Positions 1 to 7,805 of a stretch of 48,095 bases of DNA are shown piece after piece. The stretch's first letter is position 1. Every line of letters starts with the position of its first letter. Origin of the DNA: Bifidobacteriaceae bacterium (GTDB taxonomy: Bacteria; Actinomycetota; Actinomycetes; Actinomycetales; WQXJ01); NCBI GenBank assembly GCA_031281585.1, contig JAITFE010000135.1, positions 1 to 48,095 on the forward strand, in the 5' to 3' direction. The translations under genes were made by a program, and so were the position numbers. The notes under the pieces were generated by a model that did not search any database, was not told where the DNA came from, and saw nothing but the letters and a program-made list of their open reading frames with translations.

Positions 1-540
1 TCCACCGCTCAAACGACCAAGACAACCAAGGCGGCCGCCGATACAACCAAATCTGGGATAGGTCCGCACCCCAGACAACCCAGGTCCCACACGCCCACCA
101 ACAAAACTGACGCGCACCCGGGGAGCCTGGCTTTGGTGGCGCCCGCCGTTACCCTGGGCTTGACGCTGGCGCCTCGGATAGCGCAGGTGTTCCGCGCGTC
201 TTTGTTGGAAACGGCCACCCAAGAGCACGTGCGCGCGGCTTGGCTCAAGGAGATCTCGCTCAGGCACCTGCGCTGGCGGCACATTTCCGCCAATTCTCTG
301 GGGCCCGTGTCAAGTGTGATCGGACTGGAGTTGGGCGGCCTTTTGGGCGGCGCGGTCATTACGGAGTCGCTGTTCAATTGGCCGGGAGTCGGCACCGTCA
401 CGGTCCAGGCGATCGAATACAAGGATTACCCCGTCGTAGTTGCGGCCGTGGTCGCCATAGCCGCATTGTTCATAGCCATCAACACCGCGGTGGACCTGGT
501 CAATCGCCGTCTTGATCCGAGGACGGCGGTTAGCCTGTGA
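1..540 (+). CDS. Peptide-type ABC transporter permease, DppB-like (5' partial)
   Basis: This is the C-terminal part of a binding-protein-dependent inner-membrane permease. The reading frame is open to the first base, so the start lies outside the window. From about base 133 the protein matches the DppB/OppB pattern: a hydrophobic TLGLTLAP segment, the EAA-like cytoplasmic loop (residues around EHVRAAWLKEISLRHLRWRH), then GLELGGLLGGAVITE, a FNWPGVG stretch and a closing membrane helix ending LDPRT. The first ~40 codons are Thr/Lys/Pro-rich and do not resemble the usual loop between membrane helices. The gene overlaps the next permease by 4 nt (GTGA), the normal arrangement for a DppB/DppC pair. 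The substrate cannot be read from the permease. The family call is firm. Confidence 0.88.
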   Translation, partial: STAQTTKTTKAAADTTKSGIGPHPRQPRSHTPTNKTDAHPGSLALVAPAVTLGLTLAPRIAQVFRASLLETATQEHVRAAWLKEISLRHLRWRHISANSLGPVSSVIGLELGGLLGGAVITESLFNWPGVGTVTVQAIEYKDYPVVVAAVVAIAALFIAINTAVDLVNRRLDPRTAVSL

Positions 541-1346
541 ACCGCTCGTGGACAAAACTAGGTGTTGGCCTGGCCCTTGTGATTCTTCTCCTTGTGGTCT
601 CCGCGTTGGCTCCCTGGTTGGCGCCGCATAACCCGGAGGAGATGAACCTGCTGGGACGCTACGCGCCGCCGTCGGCCGAGTTTCCTTTTGGGACCGACGA
701 CCTGGGGCGTTGCGTCCTTTCACGGGTCATCTGGGGCGGTCGGCCGGTGTTGGCGGTCACCGTGGCGGCCACCGCGCTCTCAGTCGCGGCGGGCGTGATC
801 CTGGGCGCCCTGACAGTGGGCAATCGCTGGCTGGATATCGTTCTGACGCGTTTGGCCGACGTCCAACTGTCGATCCCGGGTCTGGTCCTCGCGCTATTGG
901 CTGTGACGCTGCTGGGCACCAGCTTGGTGAACATAGTCGTGGTGCTGGCGTTGACGGCGTGGCCGCTGCACTTCCGGGTCGTTCGGACCCATTGCCGGAT
1001 GGTCAAACGGCTCCCGTTCGACGAGGCGTCGGTGCTGGCGGGAACCAAGTGGCCGCGCCGCGCGATCGACAACTATCTGCCCGGGATCGCGTCGGTGCTG
1101 GCGGCCACGGTCGGGGTCAACGCCGCAGGGTCCGCCTTGGCCACGGCAGGACTGAGCTATTTGGGGCTGGGCGTCACCCAAGCCGACTGGGGACACATGA
1201 TCGCCGCGACTAAAGGCCATTTGGCCGATGCCGTGTGGGCGCCCGGGTTTCCCTCCCTCGCCTTGGTGGCCCTGCTGTTGGGCATCCAGTTGATCGCCGC
1301 GAACCGCTCTGGGGCGGCGCTCGTCATTGGAACGGAGAAGACATGA
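537..1346 (+). CDS. Peptide-type ABC transporter permease, DppC-like
   Basis: This is the second membrane subunit of the importer, 269 residues with a GTG start overlapping the previous stop. It has an N-terminal membrane helix (about residues 8-26), then the family pattern PFGTDDLGRCVLSRVIWGGR, several membrane helices, and the EAA loop near residues 160-180 (FDEASVLAGTKWPRRAIDNYLP). It ends with the WGHMIAATK segment and a final membrane helix typical of DppC/OppC. The length is slightly short for the family (usually 280-310), because the tail after the last helix is brief. It would pair with the upstream permease and couple to the fused ATPase that begins at its stop codon (ATGA overlap). 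Confidence 0.92.
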   Translation: MNRSWTKLGVGLALVILLLVVSALAPWLAPHNPEEMNLLGRYAPPSAEFPFGTDDLGRCVLSRVIWGGRPVLAVTVAATALSVAAGVILGALTVGNRWLDIVLTRLADVQLSIPGLVLALLAVTLLGTSLVNIVVVLALTAWPLHFRVVRTHCRMVKRLPFDEASVLAGTKWPRRAIDNYLPGIASVLAATVGVNAAGSALATAGLSYLGLGVTQADWGHMIAATKGHLADAVWAPGFPSLALVALLLGIQLIAANRSGAALVIGTEKT

Positions 1347-3034
1347 GTGTTGCATTGTCGCCGGCCGCTGGCCGGCTAGGCGCGGCCGATCTTCCGCCGC
1401 GCGGCTTGCTGCAGGTGGAGGGGCTGTCGGTGGTTGCCGTCAAACGGGACGGAACTAAGGCTTTTCTGGTCGACAACCTGTCGTTTGCCGTGGCCGCCGG
1501 TTCGACCCACGGGCTGGTGGGCGACTCGGGCTCCGGAAAGTCGATGACGGCCAACGCGATCGCCGGCATCCTGCCGCCACCGCTAAGGGCCACGGGTTCG
1601 GTGGTGCTGAATGGCTTGTCAATCCTGGGGGAGGTCGGTGAACTGGCCAGGCTTCACCGCGCGCAGCGCCTCGGTTTCGTCTTCCAAAACCCGAAGGCGG
1701 CTTTGAATCCGAGGCTGCCCATTGGGACGCAGCTTCGCGAGGCCCTCGCGCCGGGTGACCGGCGGTCCACGGCGACGGCGTTGAAACGGGTGATAGGGCT
1801 GTTGGACGAGGTCCGCTTGCCGAACGCGGCTCAGCGGTTGACCGCCTATCCGCACGAATTGTCCGGCGGGCTGGCTCAACGTGTTGTGATCGCGTTGGCC
1901 CTGGCGCGCGACCCGTCGCTCTTGATCGCGGACGAACCGACCACGGCTTTGGACACGACCATCCAAAAGCAGATTCTGGACCTTGTCGACCAGTTGCGGC
2001 GGGAGCGAGGTCTGGGCGTCCTGTTGATCACGCATGACATTGGGATCGTGGCGGACCGCGCCGACAGGCTAACCGTGCTGGAAGACGGCCGGGCGGCGGA
2101 ACAGGGGGACACAGGCGCCCTCTTGATTCGCGGCGCGGCGCGCTCGCCGGTCACACGCGCCTTGGTTTCGGGCTCGATCGGGTTGGCGCGAGTGAGCACG
2201 CCGCCCGTGGACGGTTCTGCGGCTGAGAGTGAAGACGTGTATGTGGTGTCTGACGCTCGCCGGTCTTTCGACACGAAAGGCCGGCGAGCCAGCCACGTCA
2301 CCGCGCTGGACGGCGTCAATCTGACAATCCAGAGTGGCAAGTCGGTGGGGATCGTGGGCGAATCCGGCTCGGGGAAGACAACGCTGGCGCGGGTCTTGGT
2401 GGGTTTGGAACGCCTCGACGGCGGATCGGTGACTTACATGGGGCAACCCCTGGGACAGCTGTTGGGGAGAAGCCGCAAGGCTTGGCGGGCGGAGGTGCAG
2501 TTTGTCAACCAGGATCCGTGGGCCGCGCTCAACCCTCGCAGGAAGCTGGGACATTCGATAGCGGAGCCGCTGGCGGCAGGCGGTTGGAACGCCACCGCCA
2601 GAGCTGAACGTGTGAGCGAGGTGATGGCAGCGGTCGGGCTTGAAGCCGACCTGGCAAACCGGTTTCCGGGGCAGTTGTCCGGCGGGCAACTCCAGCGAGG
2701 TGTCATAGCGCTCGCCCTGACCCTGCGTCCAAAGGTGCTGATCGCCGACGAACCGGTCGCTTCGCTTGACGTGACGGTGCAAGCCAGGGTGATCGCCCTC
2801 TTGGAGGAGCTCCGCGACCAGTTTGGCCTCACCTATGTGCTCATCTCGCACGACTTGAGAATTGTGCGGCGCCTTTGCCTCGAGGTCGTTGTGATGACCG
2901 AAGGCCGCGTGGTCGAACGCGGCCCGGTCGGAAGGGTCCTCAATGCCCCGAGTCATCCCTATACCCGCAAGCTCGTGGACGCGGTCCCAGGACTGGGCCT
3001 CGCCACCACTCAGAAAGGAAACTCCACACCATGA
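1343..3034 (+). CDS. Peptide-type ABC importer ATPase, DppD-DppF fusion
   Basis: One 563-residue protein carries two ABC ATPase domains, replacing the separate DppD and DppF subunits. In domain 1 the Walker A motif GDSGSGKS is near residue 60, the signature LSGGLAQR near 173 and Walker B LLIADEPTT near 193. In domain 2 the Walker A motif GESGSGKT is near 340, the signature LSGGQLQR near 445 and Walker B VLIADEPVA near 465. Both domains look catalytically competent. The open frame extends upstream to 1235, but the ATG at 1343 overlaps the permease stop (ATGA), follows a GGAGAAG ribosome site and places the first residues where ABC domains begin. The C-terminus ends in the usual oligopeptide-type tail (SHPYTRKLVDAVP). 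Such fused ATPases are common in actinobacteria. Confidence 0.93.
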   Translation: MSVALSPAAGRLGAADLPPRGLLQVEGLSVVAVKRDGTKAFLVDNLSFAVAAGSTHGLVGDSGSGKSMTANAIAGILPPPLRATGSVVLNGLSILGEVGELARLHRAQRLGFVFQNPKAALNPRLPIGTQLREALAPGDRRSTATALKRVIGLLDEVRLPNAAQRLTAYPHELSGGLAQRVVIALALARDPSLLIADEPTTALDTTIQKQILDLVDQLRRERGLGVLLITHDIGIVADRADRLTVLEDGRAAEQGDTGALLIRGAARSPVTRALVSGSIGLARVSTPPVDGSAAESEDVYVVSDARRSFDTKGRRASHVTALDGVNLTIQSGKSVGIVGESGSGKTTLARVLVGLERLDGGSVTYMGQPLGQLLGRSRKAWRAEVQFVNQDPWAALNPRRKLGHSIAEPLAAGGWNATARAERVSEVMAAVGLEADLANRFPGQLSGGQLQRGVIALALTLRPKVLIADEPVASLDVTVQARVIALLEELRDQFGLTYVLISHDLRIVRRLCLEVVVMTEGRVVERGPVGRVLNAPSHPYTRKLVDAVPGLGLATTQKGNSTP

Positions 3035-4605
3035 TGAACAAAACGATTCGCGGCAGACTCCGTCTGCCTGTGGCGACCGCCCTGGCCGCCGCCTTAGCCT
3101 TGAGCCTGGCCGCGTGCAACGAGGAGCCGAACAAGCCCGCGGCGGCAACGGGCGGCGCGGAAAGCCCCGGCCAAAACACCGATCGGGAAGTTGTAATCGC
3201 CTCCTATGCCGGATGGACGTCGCTTGATCCGGCGATCGGAGGCGGAATCCGGGACCTCAGCTTGCTCAGGTCGCTCTATTCGGCTTTGACGCAAACGGAC
3301 AATCAAGGACGACTGCAACCGGACGCCGCGACCAGTTGGGAGCGCACGGAAGACAACGTCTGGCGGTTCGCCCTCCGCCAGGGGTTGGTGTTCCCGAACG
3401 GCGAAAAGCTGGACGCGGCCAATGTGGTCTGGAACCTGAACCGGCAACTCCACGACACCCCCAAGCCGGGCAACTGGATTTCGGCCTCAATCAGCAACAT
3501 CACCGACATTCAGGCTGACGGCGACTATGCGGTGCTGGTCAGCACGGAAGAGCCGGATCTGCTGCTGCCGCAGCGGCTGAGCGGCATCTACCTGGTGTCG
3601 AAAGAGTTCGCGGCCAGCCACGATTTGAACACTGAAGCGCTGGGCACTGGTCCCTACGACCTGGTCAGCTTCGCCCCGGATTCGGAGGTCACTCTCAAAG
3701 CCAAACCCGAGTACTACGCGGGGGCCGCCGCTTTTCAGAACGTTCGCTTTGTGGTCACGCCGGACGTGGCCAACAAAATCAATGCGCTGAAGACCGGTGA
3801 GGTGGACCTCGCCAACATCATTGACCCGGCCGATTTCGAAGGACTTGAGCAGGCGGGCCTGGTGACGGGTTCGGTACCCTCCGCGCGGATCTATCTCCTG
3901 ACGGTCAACACCAATATCAAGCCGTTGGACGACGTGCGGGTGCGCCAAGCCATTTCTCTGGCGATTGATCGGGAGTCCATCATTGAATCGCTCCTCTCAG
4001 GCTTGGTCGACCCGGCGCTGAACCAAAACATCTCGGCGGTGTATGACGCCTACAACGATGAGCTGGGCTTTCCGGAATACGACCCGGCCAAAGCCAAGGA
4101 CCTGCTCAAGCAGGCGGGCGTGGATGACGGTTTCGAGGTCGAGATCATCTCCTCCCAAGGCGGGTCGATCGCGAATGAACAGATCATCCAGGTGATCGGG
4201 CAGCAGTTGGGGGAGATCGGGATCACCGCCAAGGTCTCCACGCCGCCCTCGTCCGTGTTGATGGAGCGCCTCACCAGTGGCGAGACGGCGGCGGGGCTGA
4301 CGCATATCGGCTTTATCGACACCGCCATAGTCGCGGGGGAGACTCTGAGGTACATAGGCGGCACGCACAGCCAATCCTGGACGGACGTGGCACCCGGTTA
4401 CGACGAGGCGGTGGCGGCCGCTCGAAGCGCCAACACCGAAGAAGAGAAGGTTCAGTCCATAAAGGACGCGACTCAAGCGGCTCTGGACAACCAACAGACG
4501 ATTTACCTTTGGCCAATCGCAGCGACCTACGCACACGCCAAGGACCTCAAATGGCAGGCCCGACCCGACGACTACATCCTGCCGTATGAGATCAAGGCCC
4601 TCTGA
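3031..4605 (+). CDS. Peptide-type ABC transporter substrate-binding lipoprotein (SBP_bac_5)
   Basis: This is the extracellular solute receptor of the importer, 524 residues. The ATG at 3031 overlaps the ATPase stop and follows an AGAAAGGAAA ribosome site. An N-terminal signal peptide (basic MMNKTIRGRLR, then an Ala/Leu core) ends in a lipobox LAAC with the acylated Cys at residue 29. After it comes the SBP_bac_5 fold: LDPAIGGG, then a RFALRQGLVFPNGEKLDAANVVWNL-type block near residue 115, GTGPYDLVSF, and the central VNTNIKPLDDVRVRQAISLAIDR block near residue 290-310. The ligand is unknown. The family binds di/oligopeptides, nickel, opines and other small molecules, and the oxidoreductase genes downstream suggest a dedicated small substrate rather than general peptides. 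Confidence 0.93.
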   Translation: MMNKTIRGRLRLPVATALAAALALSLAACNEEPNKPAAATGGAESPGQNTDREVVIASYAGWTSLDPAIGGGIRDLSLLRSLYSALTQTDNQGRLQPDAATSWERTEDNVWRFALRQGLVFPNGEKLDAANVVWNLNRQLHDTPKPGNWISASISNITDIQADGDYAVLVSTEEPDLLLPQRLSGIYLVSKEFAASHDLNTEALGTGPYDLVSFAPDSEVTLKAKPEYYAGAAAFQNVRFVVTPDVANKINALKTGEVDLANIIDPADFEGLEQAGLVTGSVPSARIYLLTVNTNIKPLDDVRVRQAISLAIDRESIIESLLSGLVDPALNQNISAVYDAYNDELGFPEYDPAKAKDLLKQAGVDDGFEVEIISSQGGSIANEQIIQVIGQQLGEIGITAKVSTPPSSVLMERLTSGETAAGLTHIGFIDTAIVAGETLRYIGGTHSQSWTDVAPGYDEAVAAARSANTEEEKVQSIKDATQAALDNQQTIYLWPIAATYAHAKDLKWQARPDDYILPYEIKAL

Positions 4606-4651
4606 CGCGTCCGCGCCCTTCACCAACCATCTATGAAAAGAGGAAGAAACC

Positions 4652-5152
4652 ATGCCTTTGAGCGAATTAGCTGATTACATACCCTTCAAACGTGAGTTGC
4701 TGGCAACGCCTTCAGGGCCATCCGATCTGAAGCTCGCCGCCCGTGTGTCGGTCGAAGGAAGAGCCGGTGTGCGCAAAATCCGGATCCGGGACCACCTGAT
4801 CGTGTCCGATGTCCGGCATGTCGGCGGCGGTTCGGACCTTGGGCCGATTCCCGGCGAATTGGGGTTGGCGGCCCTGGCGGGCTGCTTGAGCCACGGCTAT
4901 GTCATCCAAATTGCCAAACGTGGCTACGAACTGCGCAAACTCGAAGTGGCGGTGGAGGAGGAGCCCACCCCTGACGGCTTCGACACCCCAATTGGGCTGG
5001 TCTACCACGTGACCGTGGACACTGACGCCCCCGAGGCCGAGCTTAAGGAGATTTTCGATGTTGTGGCGGAGAAGAGTTTTGTGCACAGGCTGCTGGCCGC
5101 CCCGACTTCCATTCGGGGTGGAATCACCAACGAGCGACAGGACGCTCGGTGA
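4652..5152 (+). CDS. OsmC-like protein
   Basis: A 166-residue protein of the OsmC/Ohr fold. The diagnostic segment is PGELGLAALAGCLSHGYV with Cys78 at the start of the central helix. In classical OsmC/Ohr peroxidases a second cysteine about 60 residues later (VHRxCP) completes the redox pair; here the equivalent position reads VHRLLAAP, so it is absent. Organic-hydroperoxide reduction by the two-cysteine mechanism is therefore unlikely, and a binding or single-thiol role is more plausible. It starts with ATG after an AAGAGGAAG ribosome site 46 nt past the lipoprotein gene and overlaps the next gene by GTGA. It is therefore translationally coupled to the flavoenzyme and probably serves the same pathway. 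Confidence 0.85.
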   Translation: MPLSELADYIPFKRELLATPSGPSDLKLAARVSVEGRAGVRKIRIRDHLIVSDVRHVGGGSDLGPIPGELGLAALAGCLSHGYVIQIAKRGYELRKLEVAVEEEPTPDGFDTPIGLVYHVTVDTDAPEAELKEIFDVVAEKSFVHRLLAAPTSIRGGITNERQDAR

Positions 5153-6345
5153 ACGCCCCGGCCCGACCGGCCGCCGACTACCCTTACCTGTTGCGAGGGC
5201 TGGACTTGCCGGACCACTTGACGGCGCGGGCGGAGGCCGCCAAGGCCGCCCTCCGTCCTGACGTTGACGCGCGCGAGGTGGCCGGTGGCGCGCCCGAATT
5301 TGAAAAGCAGGTCTTGCGGGACAACGGGCTGCTGATCGGACCGTGGGCGGATGGCGGACCCGAAACATGGGGTGAACTCTATGGGGTTCTCGCTGAAGTC
5401 GGCACCGTCGATCCGTCAGCGGCTTGGCTGGCGGGGTACCACCACCAGCATGTCTTGTTGCTAATCGAATCAGGTAATGAGGCATTGGCCCAGTGGGCGG
5501 TCAGGGAAACCGTCGCCAACGGCTGGCTGTGGTCGGGCGCCAATCATCCCTCCGGTCAAAGCGAGAGCACGGTGGTCCAAGTCGAGGGCGGCTGGCTGCT
5601 CAACGGGCGGAAGGATTTCGCCACCGGCAGCTTGGTGGGAGATCAATTCATCATCCAAGAGCGTTTTCCAACGGAGGCGGAGCCCAAACGGCGCGTGGCC
5701 TTGGTGGTGGACGGCCACTCGCCCGGACTCGTCCCCTTGAACAATTGGGAAGGCATCGGCATTGTCCGGTCGTCCTCGAACTCCATCGAACTGCGCGATG
5801 TGTTTGTGCCGGAGAGCAAGTTCATCAAGTTCAGTTCGCTCGAGTCGGGGCCGCCGCTGGTGTCTGAAACAGCGGCATCGCCGGCGTTTCAGCTGATGTT
5901 CGTCAATGTCTACCTGGGCATTGTGATCGGCGTGCTCAGGCGGGCCTACGACTTCCTGCACGGTGACAACGCCGGCCAACCTGACCGGCGCCTTTCACTC
6001 AGCCAGGTGCAGGAGATCTTCGGCGAATTGGTCGGCCAAGCGGGCTTGCTGCGTTCGGGGCTGCTCTACGCGAACGAGAGCCTGGACCGGTATCTCAAGG
6101 CGCCCGGCGACGCGCGAGCCGTCGACCGCCTGAACCTTGACGTCGCGGCCTTGAAAACGCCCGCCCATCAAATTGTTGTGGACGCCACCACCAAGATCTT
6201 CGAAACGGTTGGTTCGCGTGGCGCCGTCAATAGCACTGGTTTCGACCGCTATTGGCGGGACGCTCGCCATCACACTTTGCATGGCGAACAGCGAGCGGCC
6301 TACCGGAACCTGGGAGTCCACGCCCTCGCGGTTTCTCAGCCCTGA
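5149..6345 (+). CDS. Acyl-CoA dehydrogenase-fold flavoenzyme (DszC/SfnB-like monooxygenase)
   Basis: A 398-residue flavoprotein of the acyl-CoA dehydrogenase superfamily. Visible hallmarks are an N-terminal helical domain with an alternative-exit residue set (VDPSAAWLAGYHHQH), a middle beta-domain with WLLNGRKDFATGS and the RSSSNSIELRDVFVPE block, and a C-terminal helical bundle ending RYWRDARHHTLHGEQ. That ending (RDxRxHTLH) is characteristic of the DszC/SfnB/HpaB-like group D monooxygenases, which use reduced flavin and oxygen, rather than beta-oxidation dehydrogenases. The family carries out S- or N-oxygenations and needs a flavin reductase; the nitroreductase 59 nt downstream could supply it. 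Start GTG at 5149 overlaps the OsmC stop. The substrate is not determined by the sequence. Confidence 0.85.
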   Translation: MNAPARPAADYPYLLRGLDLPDHLTARAEAAKAALRPDVDAREVAGGAPEFEKQVLRDNGLLIGPWADGGPETWGELYGVLAEVGTVDPSAAWLAGYHHQHVLLLIESGNEALAQWAVRETVANGWLWSGANHPSGQSESTVVQVEGGWLLNGRKDFATGSLVGDQFIIQERFPTEAEPKRRVALVVDGHSPGLVPLNNWEGIGIVRSSSNSIELRDVFVPESKFIKFSSLESGPPLVSETAASPAFQLMFVNVYLGIVIGVLRRAYDFLHGDNAGQPDRRLSLSQVQEIFGELVGQAGLLRSGLLYANESLDRYLKAPGDARAVDRLNLDVAALKTPAHQIVVDATTKIFETVGSRGAVNSTGFDRYWRDARHHTLHGEQRAAYRNLGVHALAVSQP

Positions 6346-6404
6346 GCGTGGCCAACGGACCAAGTGGACGCCCAATCCATCTCATCAACCAGCAAGGAAG
6401 ACAA

Positions 6405-7079
6405 ATGCCAACACTCAATCGCGCCGACCTCTCGGCCGCCATCCGCAACCGGTTTGCCATCCGCGAATACGACAAAGACAATCCCGTCAGCCCGCAAGAC
6501 CTCGATTTCATCCTGGAGGCGGCGCACTTGGCGCCCTCCTCGATGGGCCTTCAACACTGGAACCTGTTGGTGATCACCGATCACGCCCTGTGGGACAAGC
6601 TCAAGCCCGTGGCGGGTGGCCTGCACAACTCCCTGGACGGCGCCAGCCACCTGGTCATTTTCACGGTGGTGGCGCCTGATCGATTGCGGCCGGGCGGCGA
6701 GCACACCCTGGGCCTTTGGCGAGCTTGGGGGCATAAGGGCGAAAGCCTTGAGCGGCGTCGCAGCAACTTGGAGGCTTTTCTGCGGGAGAACCACAAGATC
6801 CGAACTGATCGCGAGGTTATCGACTGGGCCGCGCGTCAGGCTTACATCGCGTTGGGCAGTTTGATCCAAGCGGCAGCCCTGGTGGGGGTCGACAGTTGCG
6901 CCATCGAGGGTTGGGTCCCGGCCGAGGTCAACCGGGTGTTGAGCGAGGCCGGAGTCATCGACCTCAGCCACGAGCTCGCGGTTGTCGGGGTGGTCTTGGG
7001 CCACCGCGCCGGCCCTCCGGACCATGAGCGCCGCCGCCGCCCAAAGGACGAGGTGATTCGTTTCGTCCGCGGGGCCTGA
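6405..7079 (+). CDS. Nitroreductase-family FMN oxidoreductase
   Basis: A 224-residue protein of the NAD(P)H:FMN nitroreductase fold. The N-terminal block RFAIREYDKDNPVSPQDL, the HLAPSSMGLQHWNLLV helix-strand (FMN phosphate binding and dimer interface) and the later IALGSLIQAAALVGVDSCAIEGW segment are typical. The open frame runs upstream to 6252, but the ATG at 6405 follows an AAGGAAG ribosome site and gives the usual N-terminus and length. In this context it may reduce flavin for the DszC-like enzyme or reduce a pathway intermediate; both are inference. The 59-nt gap to the upstream gene contains no obvious promoter, so it is probably co-transcribed. Confidence 0.9.
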   Translation: MPTLNRADLSAAIRNRFAIREYDKDNPVSPQDLDFILEAAHLAPSSMGLQHWNLLVITDHALWDKLKPVAGGLHNSLDGASHLVIFTVVAPDRLRPGGEHTLGLWRAWGHKGESLERRRSNLEAFLRENHKIRTDREVIDWAARQAYIALGSLIQAAALVGVDSCAIEGWVPAEVNRVLSEAGVIDLSHELAVVGVVLGHRAGPPDHERRRRPKDEVIRFVRGA

Positions 7080-7151
7080 CAAAGAATCAGGCGGCCGCCC
7101 GCCGTGCTCCTTTCCGGGTGTGGTCCCCAGGCCGGTGGTAATGTCCAACAC

Positions 7152-7736
7152 GTGCAAACTCCCCCGGACGCCTTCCGCTTCCGGTCAGGTTTCGCCTGCA
7201 TTGATTTGACGGCCACTTTCGCCTGGCATGGACGGCTGAGCGGTCAGGACCGCCTGGCCCGCCCGGCTGACCTAGAGGCGTGGCTCGCCGCCAGCCCACT
7301 CGGTCCCACGGTGAGCGCCGCCACCGAGGACGACCTGAAATTGGCCCGCGAACTGCGTGGGGCCATTTACCAGTTGGCTTCGGCACCGCACTTTGGCCGC
7401 GCTGTCAACGCACGCGACGTGGAGTACCTGAACGCCGCCGCCGGGGAGCCGGTGCGGGGTCCAAGGTTGGTCGGGGATGGCTCGCCCTTCCAGACTGCGG
7501 ACATCGACGCGCCAAGGGAAATGCTCGGCGTGCTGGCACAGCAAGCGGTTCGCCTGCTCGGCGGCCCGCTGCAGGGGCGCATCAAGGAATGCGCTTATCC
7601 GCCGTGCTGGTGGTTGTTTGTGGATCGATCACGGTCAGCCAACCGCCGGTGGTGTTGTTTGCAGTGCGGGCAGCGGGTCGCTTCACGCAACTACCGGTCC
7701 CGCCGCCACGGCCGACAACCTGCTGCGGGCGCGTAA
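7152..7736 (+). CDS. CGNR zinc-finger (ABATE-domain) protein, probable regulator
   Basis: The N-terminal part (FRFRSGFACIDLTATFAW onward) matches the ABATE stress-response domain found upstream of CGNR fingers. The C-terminus has the CGNR zinc-finger layout ECAYPPCWWLFVD, RSRSANRRWC, LQCGQR, with the four cysteines expected to hold zinc. The name-giving CGNR box reads CGQR here, a small deviation. Proteins of this family are presumed DNA-binding regulators, so it may control the upstream transport/oxidation genes. The start is uncertain: GTG at 7152 gives the more family-like N-terminus (194 residues), while GTG at 7104 would add 16 residues. It lies 72 nt after the nitroreductase and is followed immediately by a large palindrome. 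Confidence 0.82.
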   Translation: MQTPPDAFRFRSGFACIDLTATFAWHGRLSGQDRLARPADLEAWLAASPLGPTVSAATEDDLKLARELRGAIYQLASAPHFGRAVNARDVEYLNAAAGEPVRGPRLVGDGSPFQTADIDAPREMLGVLAQQAVRLLGGPLQGRIKECAYPPCWWLFVDRSRSANRRWCCLQCGQRVASRNYRSRRHGRQPAAGA

Positions 7737-7741
7737 ACGAC

Positions 7742-7799
7742 GAAAACGGGGACGGTACCTATTTCCGGCTCGCCGGAAATAGGTACCGTCCCCGTTTTC
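7742..7799. repeat. Perfect 28-bp inverted repeat with 2-nt loop (REP-like/bidirectional terminator)
   Basis: Bases 7742-7769 and 7772-7799 are exact reverse complements, separated by TC. Each arm contains GGGGACGGTACCTATTTCC flanked by A/T runs (GAAAAC ... GTTTTC), so either transcript would end in a strong hairpin followed by U residues. It sits between two converging genes (stops at 7736 and 7806), the right place for a bidirectional terminator. The length and perfection exceed a normal terminator and resemble palindromic REP-type elements. No second copy is present in this window. Confidence 0.9.
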
Positions 7800-7805
7800 C
7801 GGTTC

